Shown here one piece after another: positions 44,215 to 54,188 of a stretch of 64,000 bases of DNA; within the stretch, counting starts at the first letter, position 1; each line of letters begins with the position of its first letter. Under the pieces are notes generated by a model. The model was given only the letters and a program-made list of their open reading frames with translations, was not told the DNA's origin and searched no databases. The translations under genes and the position numbers were made by a program. Where the stretch lies: positions 372,001 to 436,000 of the forward strand of contig NZ_VOQF01000001.1 of the NCBI RefSeq assembly GCF_007994985.1. The letters are read 5' to 3'. Origin of the DNA: Metabacillus litoralis (GTDB lineage: Bacteria; Bacillota; Bacilli; Bacillales; Bacillaceae).

Positions 44215-46002
44215 TTATAACTGAGAAAACTCTTCTACCAGCTCTTTAAATTTTTCCAATGAATTTCCAATTGGATCTGGTGTTGTTAAATCGACACCAG
44301 TTTTCTTTAATAATTCAAGAGGATAATCAGAGCTACCACTACTTAAAAACGATAAATAATCAGATAATAGTTCTTGATCTCCCTCAAGAATCTTTGTGGC
44401 AATATGAATAGCTGAAGCAAAACCAGTGGCATATTTGTACACATAAAATGGTCGATAAAAATGTGGAATTCGTGTCCAACCAAATTTCACTTCATCATCA
44501 AATACTACATCAGGTCCATTATATTCCCTAAATAAAGATTCATAGGTTTCATTGAAAACATCTACATTTAGTGGTAATCCTTTCTCTGCCATTTCATGTG
44601 TTTTCATTTCAAATTCTGCAAACATTACTTGTGTAAAAAATGTGCCTTTGAATTGATCAATAAAATGATTCACTAAATGTTTCTTAACTTCACTATCTTC
44701 TTCATTTGCTAGTAGATAATTTATTAATAGTACCTCATTTACTGTTGAGGCAACTTCTGCAACAAAGATACTATATCTAGCTGTAATTTGCGGCTGATGA
44801 AGTGAGCTTAATTTACTATGAACACCATGACCACATTCATGAACAAGCGTAAATAAGCTATCCAAATCATCTTGATGATTGAGTAAGATAAACGGGTGGA
44901 CACCATAAACACCAAGATTATATGCACCAGAACGTTTTCCTGGTGTTTCCCTTACATCAATATATCGTGATTCTTTGAATTCTTTTAATGTTTTTACATA
45001 CTCTTCTCCTAAAGGCGCTAGAGCTTTACACATAATGTCATAAGCAGCTTCATATGAAATTACCTGTTTCACACCACTAACTAATGGAACACTCAAATCA
45101 TACTGCCTAAGCTCATCAACAGCTAATTTCTCCTTACGAATTTTTGTATATTGATGGAGAGAATCAATGTTATCCTTTGTTGTAGATATTAAATTTTGAT
45201 AAACTTCTTTTGGCACTAAATCTCCAAATAAGGACTTCTCCAATGCAGATGGATATTTTCGAAGTTTGGCAAGTGTTACATTATTTTTAATAGCAGCTGA
45301 TAATGTTGAAGCAATTGAATTTTTCAATTGTACATAAGGCTTGTAATACGCTTTATATGCTTCTCTCCGCTTATCACGGTTTTCATCTTCAATTAATTTT
45401 GCATACATACCTCTAGTTAGTTCTATTTGTTCCCCTTCTTCATTTGTCACATCTCCAAATTTTATATCTGCGTTATTGATCATACCAAAAGTATGACTAG
45501 GAACAGAAAGAGCTTCTCCTAATTGAGATAGGATTTGTTCCTGATCTTTGTTTAATATATGTTTCTTATAACGGAAAGAATCAAATAAATCTTGTTCAAA
45601 ATATGAAAGCTTTGGCTCTTCTGCTATGTACGTTTTTAATTTACTTTCATCTAAACTTAATAAAAAAGGCATAAAAAAGGATGTGGCAGCGCTAGCCTTT
45701 ACACTCAATTGTTTTGCTGTATCTAGAAGTGATTGTGACTTTGTTTCTCGTGTGTCTTCGTCCACCTTAAGCATCGCAAATGCATAAACCTTATTAAATA
45801 AAAAGGAAAGCTCCTCTTTTTTCTTTAAAAAACTATACAGGGAAAAACCATTGATTATCTGTTCTTCATATTCCGCTAATTCATCTACAGTTTTCTCAAT
45901 AACCGAACAATCTTCTTTCCATAGCGTAAGATCAGAATATAAGTCTGATAAATTCCATTTTTCTTGTAAAGGCACTTCATTTCTAGAACCATATGAACTC
46001 AT
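44215..46002 (-). CDS. pepF: Oligoendopeptidase F, M3 family
   Basis: A 595-residue zinc metallopeptidase that cuts short peptides in the cytoplasm. The HExxH zinc motif is TLVHECGHGVHSKLS near residue 385, followed by the third ligand region FVAEVASTVNE. N-terminal WNLSDLY and the central DREAYKAYY-like KRREAYKAYYKPY blocks match PepF. The ATG at 46002 follows AAAAGGAGC and gives MSSYGSRNEV; the frame upstream is longer but unsupported. It shares the bidirectional terminator. Confidence 0.93.
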   Translation of the reverse strand: MSSYGSRNEVPLQEKWNLSDLYSDLTLWKEDCSVIEKTVDELAEYEEQIINGFSLYSFLKKKEELSFLFNKVYAFAMLKVDEDTRETKSQSLLDTAKQLSVKASAATSFFMPFLLSLDESKLKTYIAEEPKLSYFEQDLFDSFRYKKHILNKDQEQILSQLGEALSVPSHTFGMINNADIKFGDVTNEEGEQIELTRGMYAKLIEDENRDKRREAYKAYYKPYVQLKNSIASTLSAAIKNNVTLAKLRKYPSALEKSLFGDLVPKEVYQNLISTTKDNIDSLHQYTKIRKEKLAVDELRQYDLSVPLVSGVKQVISYEAAYDIMCKALAPLGEEYVKTLKEFKESRYIDVRETPGKRSGAYNLGVYGVHPFILLNHQDDLDSLFTLVHECGHGVHSKLSSLHQPQITARYSIFVAEVASTVNEVLLINYLLANEEDSEVKKHLVNHFIDQFKGTFFTQVMFAEFEMKTHEMAEKGLPLNVDVFNETYESLFREYNGPDVVFDDEVKFGWTRIPHFYRPFYVYKYATGFASAIHIATKILEGDQELLSDYLSFLSSGSSDYPLELLKKTGVDLTTPDPIGNSLEKFKELVEEFSQL

Positions 46003-46083
46003 ACCATCGCTCCTTTTAGTAATTAAGAATTTGCACTGATATATTAAGATGTTTAGATTTATCACTTATATGTATTCCAACAA

Positions 46084-46548
46084 CTATTCGTCGATTCGTT
46101 GTTTACCTTGCTCTGTAACAGCAAATTTACGTATCATTTTTTTAATGTTTTCAACTTTACGAAACCGAAGAGCTGACCAATCTTCATCAATCGCAACTTG
46201 TCGGACTGGTTCATAACCTATTTCAGCAAGCGCTGCCCCAACTGTTTCACGACTACAATTTGATCCTTTGTAAGTTTTGGATGTTTTCTTAGGATAACAC
46301 AGCCAGAAAAGTCCATCCTCCTTTAACACATGCTCTGCTTTTAATGCCAAGGATTTTAGTTCTTCGTTAGTTGTTGCAAAAACCTGTATAAACTCATATT
46401 CATGATCATTTTTGACTTCTTTATGTACTTCCCCTGAGAAACTTTTGATAATACCCTCGAATTCCAGAGGAGAATTTAAAATTAAAACTTGTTGACCCCT
46501 ATCCTTAAATTGTAATTTTTTTATTATTGCATTTTGTTCTAATTCCAT
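46084..46548 (-). CDS. DUF3052-like protein
   Basis: A 154-residue protein. It starts with a KLQFKDRGQQVLILNSP strand-turn motif, continues FIQVFATTNEELKSLALKAE, then DGLFWLCYPKKTSKTYKG and finishes VRQVAIDEDWSALRFRKVEN. This order (a nucleotide-fold-like N-terminus, the YPKKSS motif and the VDxxWSALRFR end) is that of a small uncharacterised family related to DUF3052. Function unknown. It precedes pepF on the same strand with an 80-base gap. Confidence 0.65.
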   Translation of the reverse strand: MELEQNAIIKKLQFKDRGQQVLILNSPLEFEGIIKSFSGEVHKEVKNDHEYEFIQVFATTNEELKSLALKAEHVLKEDGLFWLCYPKKTSKTYKGSNCSRETVGAALAEIGYEPVRQVAIDEDWSALRFRKVENIKKMIRKFAVTEQGKQRIDE

Positions 46549-46726
46549 AATGTTTCATCTCCACGTTTACGATTTTCGATGTATCAGTTTTGCTAAGATC
46601 ATTTTATCATCGTCTCAACATGAACCCCCTTATTCAAATCTAACAAAATTAAATAAATAAATCACCAAAGAATACCATTATTAGTTTCAGATAAACATGA
46701 TATAGCTTCTATGTATGCGTATACGT

Positions 46727-47548
46727 TTATTTCACAGCTGAAAATGTTCGACCTAACCAATTTTTAATAAGTCCTTGCACGATTTCACGTTGATCAATAT
46801 GAAGCATATGTCCAGCTTGATCAAGAACAGCATATGTTGCATAGGGGAATTTTTCAAGTAGTATAAGATGATCTTTGTATCCACAAATAGCATCTTGCTT
46901 TCCTACTATAATGGAAGCAGGCTGTGAGAGTTCTTCCATCCCTGCAAATGGTTCTTCAGAAAAGAAATACCCATTTTCCCGCCATTTAGATAATAAAAAA
47001 TCTCTGTTTGCTAATAATCGACCAGGTTGAATTTCATCTAAAAAGGTATGATATTTTTCTCTATCTTGATAAATCATCAAAGTTTCGAATGCTCTTTTAC
47101 TATCATCATCTAATTCATCTAATAACTTAGTATCTTTCGTTATAATGATTTTATTTGGTAGATTTCTTGTCTCAAAATGAAGTGCAGTAGCCAACAAACA
47201 TATACTTTTCACTTCATGACGTTTATGATGCAAAACACCTTGAGCCATATATCCTCCATATGAAAAACCGATAAGAGAAAATATTTTATTAGGTAGTATT
47301 TTATCAATAAATTCTATGATATTACTTAACATATCATCTGAGGATTTGAAGTCTTCATTAACTAAACTATGACCATGAGCTGGTAAGTCAATATAAATCC
47401 GTTGAAAACCCTCGTTCTTCTCAAAAATTGGTTCTAGCCATGATTTCATTGATCGATGATCTGTTCCCATTGAATGCATAATGACTATAGGAAAACCGGT
47501 ACCTTCTATGGCATAGTGGATCCTACCTTTTGTAACTAAACAATTCAT
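46727..47548 (-). CDS. Alpha/beta hydrolase
   Basis: A 273-residue hydrolase. The oxyanion strand is PIVIMHSMGTDHRSM, the nucleophile elbow GFSYGGYMA near residue 95, the acid in GKQDAICGYKDH near 218 and the histidine in DQAGHMLHIDQ. AHGHS near residue 60 is also typical. Substrate unknown. It follows the 62-residue membrane protein gene by 34 bases on the same strand; the two may be co-transcribed. Confidence 0.82.
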   Translation of the reverse strand: MNCLVTKGRIHYAIEGTGFPIVIMHSMGTDHRSMKSWLEPIFEKNEGFQRIYIDLPAHGHSLVNEDFKSSDDMLSNIIEFIDKILPNKIFSLIGFSYGGYMAQGVLHHKRHEVKSICLLATALHFETRNLPNKIIITKDTKLLDELDDDSKRAFETLMIYQDREKYHTFLDEIQPGRLLANRDFLLSKWRENGYFFSEEPFAGMEELSQPASIIVGKQDAICGYKDHLILLEKFPYATYAVLDQAGHMLHIDQREIVQGLIKNWLGRTFSAVK

Positions 47549-47582
47549 ACATAGTACTCCTATTCACCATATCATATTGTTT

Positions 47583-47771
47583 CTACTTCTCTTTATGTTC
47601 AGGCTGTATCCACATAAGTAAGAAAAAACTAAGCCAAGATACACTCACCAATATAAGAGAAAGAGTATTCCACGTATTCTGTAAGCTTATGAACGAATAA
47701 ACACTTTCTATTAATAAAAATGTGATGATGATAAATGACAGTCTGTGTGCGTTTAATGCAATCTTTTTCAT
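47583..47771 (-). CDS. Small two-helix membrane protein (62 aa)
   Basis: Two hydrophobic segments (about residues 11-29 and 35-54), a basic N-terminus MKKIALNAHRLS and a charged end QPEHKEK. The ribosome site GAAAGTGGTG precedes the ATG. It is upstream of the alpha/beta hydrolase on the same strand. No family recognised. Confidence 0.6.
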   Translation of the reverse strand: MKKIALNAHRLSFIIITFLLIESVYSFISLQNTWNTLSLILVSVSWLSFFLLMWIQPEHKEK

Positions 47772-47893
47772 AAATGCACCACTTTCTGTTAAGATTACAA
47801 CTCAAGATAGATTTTCAGTACTCTGTCCTTAAGGTAAATTATACCATAATGCATTTCATAGTGATGGATCTCGTCTCTGATTATGATAAAAAC

Positions 47894-48239
47894 CAGGCTG
47901 GGACATAAGTATTTATCTAATTATAAACCCGAATTATTAGGTGATATTCAATTAATCATTCGCCTAATAGTTCGGGTTTTTATTTGTTGTCTTTCAATAG
48001 ATTTTTTTGATTTTACATACTATTTTTAAGAACTAGTGGAATGGAGCGGAAGACACTAGGGCACCTACGGGAATAGAGGAAAGGCTAAGACCCCGCAGGC
48101 GCTTGCGCTGAGGAGGCTTAGCTTCCTCCCCGGGGAAAGCGAGTGTCTGCAGCGCAATGGAACGAACTGGTTTTTTCATCTTAACTGAATTTAGACTTAT
48201 TCGTCTTTTTGTGGGACTTCTTTTATTATGTCCCAGCCT
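47894..48239. repeat. MITE-like repeat, family A (A3), most complete copy
   Basis: A 346-bp element bounded by a perfect 14-bp inverted repeat, AGGCTGGGACATAA (47894-47907) and TTATGTCCCAGCCT (48226-48239). Next to the left end is a hairpin on ACCCGAATTATTAGGTGA / TCGCCTAATAGTTCGGGT. It is inverted relative to A1 and A2. It carries no protein frame. No target duplication is evident. Confidence 0.88.
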
Positions 48240-48281
48240 CTTTCTCGCTTTATACTAATAAATAATTATAAAATAAGTACT

Positions 48282-49064
48282 TTATTGTCCAATAAATCTA
48301 GGTAAACGTTTTTCTTTGAAAGCCTGTAATCCTTCAAGTCGATCTTTTGTAGGAATGATCGTTTCATATGCTAACCTCTCAAATTTAAGTCCTGTTTTTA
48401 GATCAACATCTATTCCCTTATTCATGCATTTTTTCGCTTGCTGTATCGCTAAAGGGGCATTTAGGGCAATTTTTTCCGCTATTTCTATTGCTTTTCCCTT
48501 TAATAAATCAGCTTTTGTTACATACTGGATTAAACCAATTTGAAATGCTTCCATCGCATCTAGTTTTCTAGCAGTATAAATCAGCTCCTTAGCCTTCGCC
48601 AGCCCGATTAAGCGAGGTAAGCGTTGTGTTCCTCCAGCACCTGGAATAATTCCTAGTGAAGTTTCGGTTAAGCCGATCTTTGCTGTATCAGATGCTATTA
48701 TAAGATCACAAGCTAACGCTATCTCCAAGCCACCACCTAAAGCTACTCCATTGATTGCCGCTATAACTGGCTGTGGTAGCTCTTCTAATGAATGAATACA
48801 TTCTCCAATTAAAGCTACCGCTTCCCCAACTTGATTGTCTGTCATTAAGGACCGTTCTTTTAAATCGGCTCCAGCACAAAAGGCTCTTTCTCCAGAACCT
48901 GATAAAATAATACAGCGAATAGAACGATCAGCTTTACATTGATTAATAGTATCCTTTAATTCATTTAGTAATTGAATAGATAATGCGTTTGCAGCTTCGG
49001 GACGATTTAAGGTGATGAAAAAAATACCATTTTCTATGTTTGAAACTAGTATATTTTCTTTCAA
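48282..49064 (-). CDS. Enoyl-CoA hydratase/isomerase, probable methylglutaconyl-CoA hydratase
   Basis: A 260-residue crotonase. Catalytic and oxyanion features are FCAGADLKERS, GVALGGGLEIALACDLIIAS and SLGIIPGAGGTQRLPRLIG with both glutamates of the pair. In the leucine pathway it would hydrate 3-methylglutaconyl-CoA to HMG-CoA, the role of B. subtilis YngF. The TTG at 49064 follows GGGGGTT; the upstream TTG in the same frame overlaps the ribosome site. Last gene of the operon, followed by repeat A3. Confidence 0.88.
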   Translation of the reverse strand: MKENILVSNIENGIFFITLNRPEAANALSIQLLNELKDTINQCKADRSIRCIILSGSGERAFCAGADLKERSLMTDNQVGEAVALIGECIHSLEELPQPVIAAINGVALGGGLEIALACDLIIASDTAKIGLTETSLGIIPGAGGTQRLPRLIGLAKAKELIYTARKLDAMEAFQIGLIQYVTKADLLKGKAIEIAEKIALNAPLAIQQAKKCMNKGIDVDLKTGLKFERLAYETIIPTKDRLEGLQAFKEKRLPRFIGQ

Positions 49065-49133
49065 TAAATAACCCCCTACCAAATATTAAATTAAGAATTT
49101 CACTCACCAAATCTCAACTTTTGTTAATGAAAG

Positions 49134-50468
49134 TTATAAATAGTTCTTCACAAATTCTGTTGTTGTATCGCCATTTAAAAATGCTTGATGTGTAACAATT
49201 TTTTGCAACATCGGAATATTGGTTTTTATCCCTTCTATTTCATAAGAATCTAGTGTTTTTACTAGTCTTTCTATCGCTTGCTGCCGATTTTTCCCTTTAA
49301 CAATAAGCTTTGCTATCATTGGATCGTAAAAGTGAGTAACTGTAGACTTACTATGAACACCTATTTCATGTCTTACACCATCATCGTGAGGCAATGAAAG
49401 CTTTGTAATCGTGCCTGGAGATGGAAAATGCGTTTTTGGATCTTCCGCGTAAATTCTCACTTCAATAGCATGACCACTTCGATTAATTTGCTTCTGTGTA
49501 AAAGGTAATGTATGACCTTGAGCAATCTTTATTTGTTGCTCTACTATATCAATACCGGTTATTTCTTCTGTAACAGGATGCTCCACTTGTATTCTTGTGT
49601 TCATTTCAAGAAAGTAAAAATTCTTATCTTGATCTACTAAAAACTCAATTGTTCCAGCATTTGTGTAGCCGATCTCTTTTGCAGCAAGAACAGCTATTTC
49701 TCCCATACGTAATCTTGTTTGTTCATCTATAAACGAAGAGGGTGCTTCTTCAACTATCTTTTGGTGACGTCGTTGAATAGAGCATTCCCGTTCCCATAAA
49801 AACACGGTATTGCCTTCTTGATCAGCTAATAGTTGAATTTCAATATGTCGAGGATTTTCAAGGTATTTTTCAAGATACATTTCACTATGGCCAAAAAAAC
49901 TTTTTGCACGTTTTTGATTACTTTCATACGCCTTATGCATCTCGTTTCTTGATCTTACAACCTGCATCCCAATCCCGCCACCACCTGAGGAAGCTTTTAA
50001 CATAATTGGATAACCAATTTTCTCCGCTTCGATAATCGCTTCCTCAACTGATAATAATGGATGAGAAATTCCAGGTACAACAGGAACTCCAGCTTTTTTC
50101 ATCATTGATCTTGCCTTAATTTTATCCCCCATTGCAGATATAATATTTGGTGATGGACCGATAAAAACAAATCCTTTTTCTTCACATTTTCTTGCAAACT
50201 CAGCATTTTCTGAAAGTAATCCATATCCTGGATGTATTGCATCTACATCACAAATTTGGGCAATCTCAAAAATTTTCTCCATATTTAGATAACTATCTGC
50301 AACACGTGGGCCCCCTATAAAATAAGCTTTATCAGCTAATTTAACATGAAGAGAGTCTTTATCAGCTTCTGAATAGATGACAATAGTTGAGATTCCTAAA
50401 TTCTCACACGTTCTCATGATTCTAATCGCAATCTCACCACGATTTGCAATAAGGATTTTTTCAAACAA
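49134..50468 (-). CDS. Biotin carboxylase subunit of an acyl-CoA carboxylase (methylcrotonyl-CoA type)
   Basis: A 444-residue ATP-grasp biotin carboxylase. It starts MFEKILIANRGEIAIRIMRTC, has the ATP lid KASSGGGGIGMQVV, the metal motif FLEMNTRIQVEHPVTEEITGID and the C-terminal EVRIYAEDP. It carboxylates the biotin on the separate carrier protein encoded at 54189-54401. Genes around it point to 3-methylcrotonyl-CoA as substrate of the complex (B. subtilis YngH role). TTG start after GGGGGTGAAG. Confidence 0.92.
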   Translation of the reverse strand: MFEKILIANRGEIAIRIMRTCENLGISTIVIYSEADKDSLHVKLADKAYFIGGPRVADSYLNMEKIFEIAQICDVDAIHPGYGLLSENAEFARKCEEKGFVFIGPSPNIISAMGDKIKARSMMKKAGVPVVPGISHPLLSVEEAIIEAEKIGYPIMLKASSGGGGIGMQVVRSRNEMHKAYESNQKRAKSFFGHSEMYLEKYLENPRHIEIQLLADQEGNTVFLWERECSIQRRHQKIVEEAPSSFIDEQTRLRMGEIAVLAAKEIGYTNAGTIEFLVDQDKNFYFLEMNTRIQVEHPVTEEITGIDIVEQQIKIAQGHTLPFTQKQINRSGHAIEVRIYAEDPKTHFPSPGTITKLSLPHDDGVRHEIGVHSKSTVTHFYDPMIAKLIVKGKNRQQAIERLVKTLDSYEIEGIKTNIPMLQKIVTHQAFLNGDTTTEFVKNYL

Positions 50469-50494
50469 TTGACTTCACCCCCATCTGCAACTTA

Positions 50495-51634
50495 TTAACA
50501 ACCTATTTGTCTTGCAATAACCATTCTTTGCACCTCTGACGTTCCCTCTCCAATTTCTAAAAGCTTTGCATCTCGAAAAAATCGTTCAACTTGGTATTCT
50601 TTCATATATCCATATCCACCATGTATTTGAATCGCTTGATCACAAACCTTCATACACATCTCAGAAGCAAATAATTTTGCTATCGCTGCTTCTTTTTTAA
50701 AACTTTTCTTTTGATCTTTTAACCATGCAGCTTTAAAAACCATCAATCTTGCTAATTCAATATTCATGTTCATATCAGCAAGTTTAAATTGTATAGCTTG
50801 AAACTTAGATATACTTTGACCAAATTGTTTTCTTTCCTTTGCATATTGAAGAGCTTTTTCATATGCGCCTTGAGCAATGCCAACAGCCATAGCTGCTATA
50901 CCTATTCTTCCACCATCTAAAGTGGCTAAAAATTGTTTATAACCATGCCCGTCTATTCCAAGTAAGTTTTCTCTTGGTATCCTCACATTCTCTAACACTA
51001 GTTCTGTTGTATTTGAAGCATTAAGACCCATTTTCTGATAATGATCATGGATGGTAAAGCCTTCAGAATTTGTAGGTACAATAAACGCACTAATTCCATT
51101 AGTACCTTTTGAACGATCAGTAACGGCAGTAATCGCGAGATTTTTTGCATAACTAGCATTTGTGATGTAGCATTTCGAACCAGAAATCACCCATTGATCA
51201 CCATCTAATATTGCTGTTGTTTCTGTACCACCAGCATCAGAACCAGCATTTGGTTCTGTTAAACCAAATGCCCCTAAGTACTCACCTTTGCATAGAGGTG
51301 TTAAGTAAGATTCTTTTTGCTCATCTGTTCCAAATAAATCTATTGGTGCAGCTCCTAAAGAGATATGAGCTGAATACGTTATTCCTGTTGATGCACAAAC
51401 TCTACTTAATTCTTCAACAACAATTGCAAAACTAATCGTGTCTGCTTCACCACCACCATATTGCTCTGAAAAAGGTAAACCCATCATTCCTAAATCTGCT
51501 AACTGATCAAAAATCTCCTTAGGAAAAACAGCAGAAGAATCTCTTTCATCAGCTCCTGGTGCAACCTTTGCTTCTGCAAACTCATGTATTACCTTACGAA
51601 TCATCTTTTGTTCTTTTGTTAATTCAAAGTCCAT
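50495..51634 (-). CDS. Acyl-CoA dehydrogenase, probable isovaleryl-CoA dehydrogenase
   Basis: A 379-residue flavoprotein. Motifs include GLPFSEQYGGGEAD, FGLTEPNAGSDAGGTET (FAD/substrate), SKCYITNASYA, QFGQSISKFQAIQFKLADM and the final GGYGYMKEYQVERFFRDAK with LLEIGEGTSEVQ. In this operon it would oxidise isovaleryl-CoA to 3-methylcrotonyl-CoA, like YngJ. GAAAGGGGAAAG precedes the ATG. Substrate is inferred from context. Confidence 0.9.
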   Translation of the reverse strand: MDFELTKEQKMIRKVIHEFAEAKVAPGADERDSSAVFPKEIFDQLADLGMMGLPFSEQYGGGEADTISFAIVVEELSRVCASTGITYSAHISLGAAPIDLFGTDEQKESYLTPLCKGEYLGAFGLTEPNAGSDAGGTETTAILDGDQWVISGSKCYITNASYAKNLAITAVTDRSKGTNGISAFIVPTNSEGFTIHDHYQKMGLNASNTTELVLENVRIPRENLLGIDGHGYKQFLATLDGGRIGIAAMAVGIAQGAYEKALQYAKERKQFGQSISKFQAIQFKLADMNMNIELARLMVFKAAWLKDQKKSFKKEAAIAKLFASEMCMKVCDQAIQIHGGYGYMKEYQVERFFRDAKLLEIGEGTSEVQRMVIARQIGC

Positions 51635-51676
51635 TTCACTTTCCCCTTTCTCTTATAAGATCAAAAGACTTATCGT

Positions 51677-53206
51677 TTAAACAGGATAAACTGGATGCTT
51701 TCTTTCTGAGAAAACAACATATTTTGACATATAGGCCTGATACCTTGATACTAATTCTGACCTCAATGAATTAGCTGGAATGATGCCATCAATAATCATT
51801 TCTGAGGCCAATCTATATATGTCAATATCTTCTTTATATTGACTCCGTTTTTCTTGGATGAATTCTTGGCGCTCTTCTTCTGGTAATTCAGCAATTTTTT
51901 TTGCATACACAGCATTCACGGCAGCTTCAGGTCCCATTACAGCAATTGAAGCACTAGGTAATGCTAAACAGCAATCAGGCTCAAAAGCAGGTCCTGCCAT
52001 TGCATATAATCCTGCTCCATAAGCTTTTCTAACAATAATTGATATTTTCGGGACAGTTGCTTGTGACATACTAGCAATCATTTTTGCTCCATGCCGAATA
52101 ATTCCTGCTCTTTCTACCTTTGTGCCAATCATAAAGCCAGGTATATCTGCTAAAAACAAAAGTGGAATATGAAAGGCATCACAAAGATTGATAAATTTTG
52201 CAGCTTTATCTGCGGAATCGTGGAAAAGGACTCCGCCTTTAACTTTAGGCTGATTCGCAATAATTCCAACAGGCTGACCATCTAACCGGCAAAATCCAGT
52301 AATTAATTCAGGTGCAAATAATTTTTTCATTTCAAAGAACGAGTTTTCATCAATGACTCTATGAATTAACTCATACATATCAAATGGAATATTCTGATTT
52401 TCTGGGATTATTTCTTCAAGTGTTTTTTGATATTGTTTAGGAGTAATAGATTCAATTATCGGTGGTTTATCTAAGTAATTTACTGGAAAGTATGAGAGGT
52501 AATTTCGGGATATTTCAATGGCTTCTTCTTCAGTTTTTGCTAACACATCACCACAGCCTGATACGGAACAATGCATCTTAGCTCCTCCCATTTCTTCAAG
52601 GGAGACTTTTTCACCAATAACCATCTCTGCCATTCGTGGTGAGCCTAAATACATTGAAGCATTGCCATCAACCATTATAACAACATCACAGAATGCTGGA
52701 ATATATGCTCCACCTGCTGCTGATGGACCAAATAATACACAAACCTGTGGTATTTTCCCTGAAAGCTTTACTTGATTGTGAAAAATCCTTCCAGCTCCTC
52801 GTCGCCCTGGAAACATATCAAGTTGATCTGTAATTCTAGCACCTGCAGAGTCAATTAAATAAATAAGTGGTACTTTTAACTTTTCAGCTGTTTCTTGAAT
52901 ACGAATCATCTTTTCAACGGTTTTAGCTCCCCACGAGCCAGCCTTAACTGTTGAATCATTTGCAATTACACAAACTGTTTTACCATTAACCTTACCCATC
53001 CCTGTTATCACACCGTCTGCAGGTAAGTTTTGATCAAGGCAATTTGCAAAAACTCCATCTTCAATATCGATGTTATCATCAAAAAGAAGTTTTAAACGAT
53101 CACGAACATATAACTTTCCTCTTGAGCGATTTTGTTCATGATATTTGATATGGCCACCTTTTTTAATATCATTCAATGACTTCTCTACCTTTTTTCCTAA
53201 TGACAA
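51677..53206 (-). CDS. Acyl-CoA carboxylase beta (carboxyltransferase) subunit
   Basis: A 509-residue carboxyltransferase with both crotonase-like halves. Seen are DRLKLLFDDN, FGPSAAGGAYIPAFCDVVIM (CoA site), MYLGSPRMAEMVIGE and in the second half GVLFHDSADKAAKFI, DIPGFMIGTKVERAGIIRHGAKM and AYGAGLYAMAG. It transfers CO2 from biotin to the acyl-CoA, most likely 3-methylcrotonyl-CoA (YngE role). The start is a TTG eight bases after GGGGG. It works with the biotin carboxylase and carrier encoded nearby. Confidence 0.92.
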   Translation of the reverse strand: MSLGKKVEKSLNDIKKGGHIKYHEQNRSRGKLYVRDRLKLLFDDNIDIEDGVFANCLDQNLPADGVITGMGKVNGKTVCVIANDSTVKAGSWGAKTVEKMIRIQETAEKLKVPLIYLIDSAGARITDQLDMFPGRRGAGRIFHNQVKLSGKIPQVCVLFGPSAAGGAYIPAFCDVVIMVDGNASMYLGSPRMAEMVIGEKVSLEEMGGAKMHCSVSGCGDVLAKTEEEAIEISRNYLSYFPVNYLDKPPIIESITPKQYQKTLEEIIPENQNIPFDMYELIHRVIDENSFFEMKKLFAPELITGFCRLDGQPVGIIANQPKVKGGVLFHDSADKAAKFINLCDAFHIPLLFLADIPGFMIGTKVERAGIIRHGAKMIASMSQATVPKISIIVRKAYGAGLYAMAGPAFEPDCCLALPSASIAVMGPEAAVNAVYAKKIAELPEEERQEFIQEKRSQYKEDIDIYRLASEMIIDGIIPANSLRSELVSRYQAYMSKYVVFSERKHPVYPV

Positions 53207-53268
53207 CTAGCATGCCCCCTTTATTCATGATGAATTAGAATAATCGTTTTTTTCTTAATGAAGTCAAT

Positions 53269-54174
53269 TTAACCCAAAGTTTTTCTACTAATTTTACTAT
53301 CATAACTGAACAAAGGTTCACCAATTACATCTTGAATATATAATGCAGCATCATGAATTTTATTTTTACTTACATTAGTTTCTATGTTCATACCATCTAA
53401 CATGTATAAAAGATCATCAGTTGCAAGATTTCCAGAAGCACCTGGTGCATAAGGACAACCTCCAAGACCACCTATTGAACTATCAAACTTTGTTATCCCG
53501 GTCATTAAGGAAGCGGTTACATTTGCAAGTGCAGTACCTCTTGTATTATGAAAATGCATAGCAATTTTATCTGTAGAGTAATATTTTAATAAAATCGATA
53601 AAACTTCTTCTACTTGCTTCGGGGTAGCTACACCTATGGTATCTCCAAGTGACACCTCATTAACACCCATTTCAAAAAGCTTTTCACATGTTTTCATAAC
53701 CTTTGAAATCGAAATTTCTCCCTCATATGGACAAGCGAAAACAGTTGATACATAGCCTCGAACAGATTTATTAGAGGATAGAGCATCACTCACTACTTCT
53801 TTTAAAATCGGATAAGTATCATCAATGGACTTATTAATATTTTTTTGATTATGTGTTTCACTTGCAGATATAAACACAGAAACTTCATCTATATTTGCTT
53901 CAATTGCTTTTTCTAATCCCTGTTGATTAGGAACTAATGCTGCATATGTGACACCATCGACACGCTCTATTCTTTTTGCTACCTCCAATGAATCTGCTAA
54001 TGCTGGAATCCATTTCGGATGAACAAACGATGTGATCTCTATATATGATAATCCTGTATGAGATAATTTGTTAATCCAATTTATTTTACCTTCTGTAGAA
54101 ACGAGAGCCTGAATATTTTGCAAGCCATCACGAGGACCAACTTCCTTAATATTTACTGATTTAGGCCAGTGCAC
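53269..54174 (-). CDS. Hydroxymethylglutaryl-CoA lyase
   Basis: A 301-residue HMGL-like enzyme that splits HMG-CoA into acetyl-CoA and acetoacetate. It begins VNIKEVGPRDGLQNI with the metal and catalytic Arg/Asp, has HFHNTRGTALANV for the metal histidines, and the family signature GGLGGCPYAPGASGNLATDDL with the active-site Cys. The start is a GTG after AAAGGAGC. It is the terminal step of leucine degradation (YngG role), 14 bases after the carrier gene. Confidence 0.93.
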   Translation of the reverse strand: MHWPKSVNIKEVGPRDGLQNIQALVSTEGKINWINKLSHTGLSYIEITSFVHPKWIPALADSLEVAKRIERVDGVTYAALVPNQQGLEKAIEANIDEVSVFISASETHNQKNINKSIDDTYPILKEVVSDALSSNKSVRGYVSTVFACPYEGEISISKVMKTCEKLFEMGVNEVSLGDTIGVATPKQVEEVLSILLKYYSTDKIAMHFHNTRGTALANVTASLMTGITKFDSSIGGLGGCPYAPGASGNLATDDLLYMLDGMNIETNVSKNKIHDAALYIQDVIGEPLFSYDSKISRKTLG

Positions 54175-54188
54175 AATGTTGCTCCTTT

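Noticed and set aside
52518-52775. Plus-strand frame inside the carboxyltransferase gene
   Set aside because: Antisense shadow of a conserved coding region.
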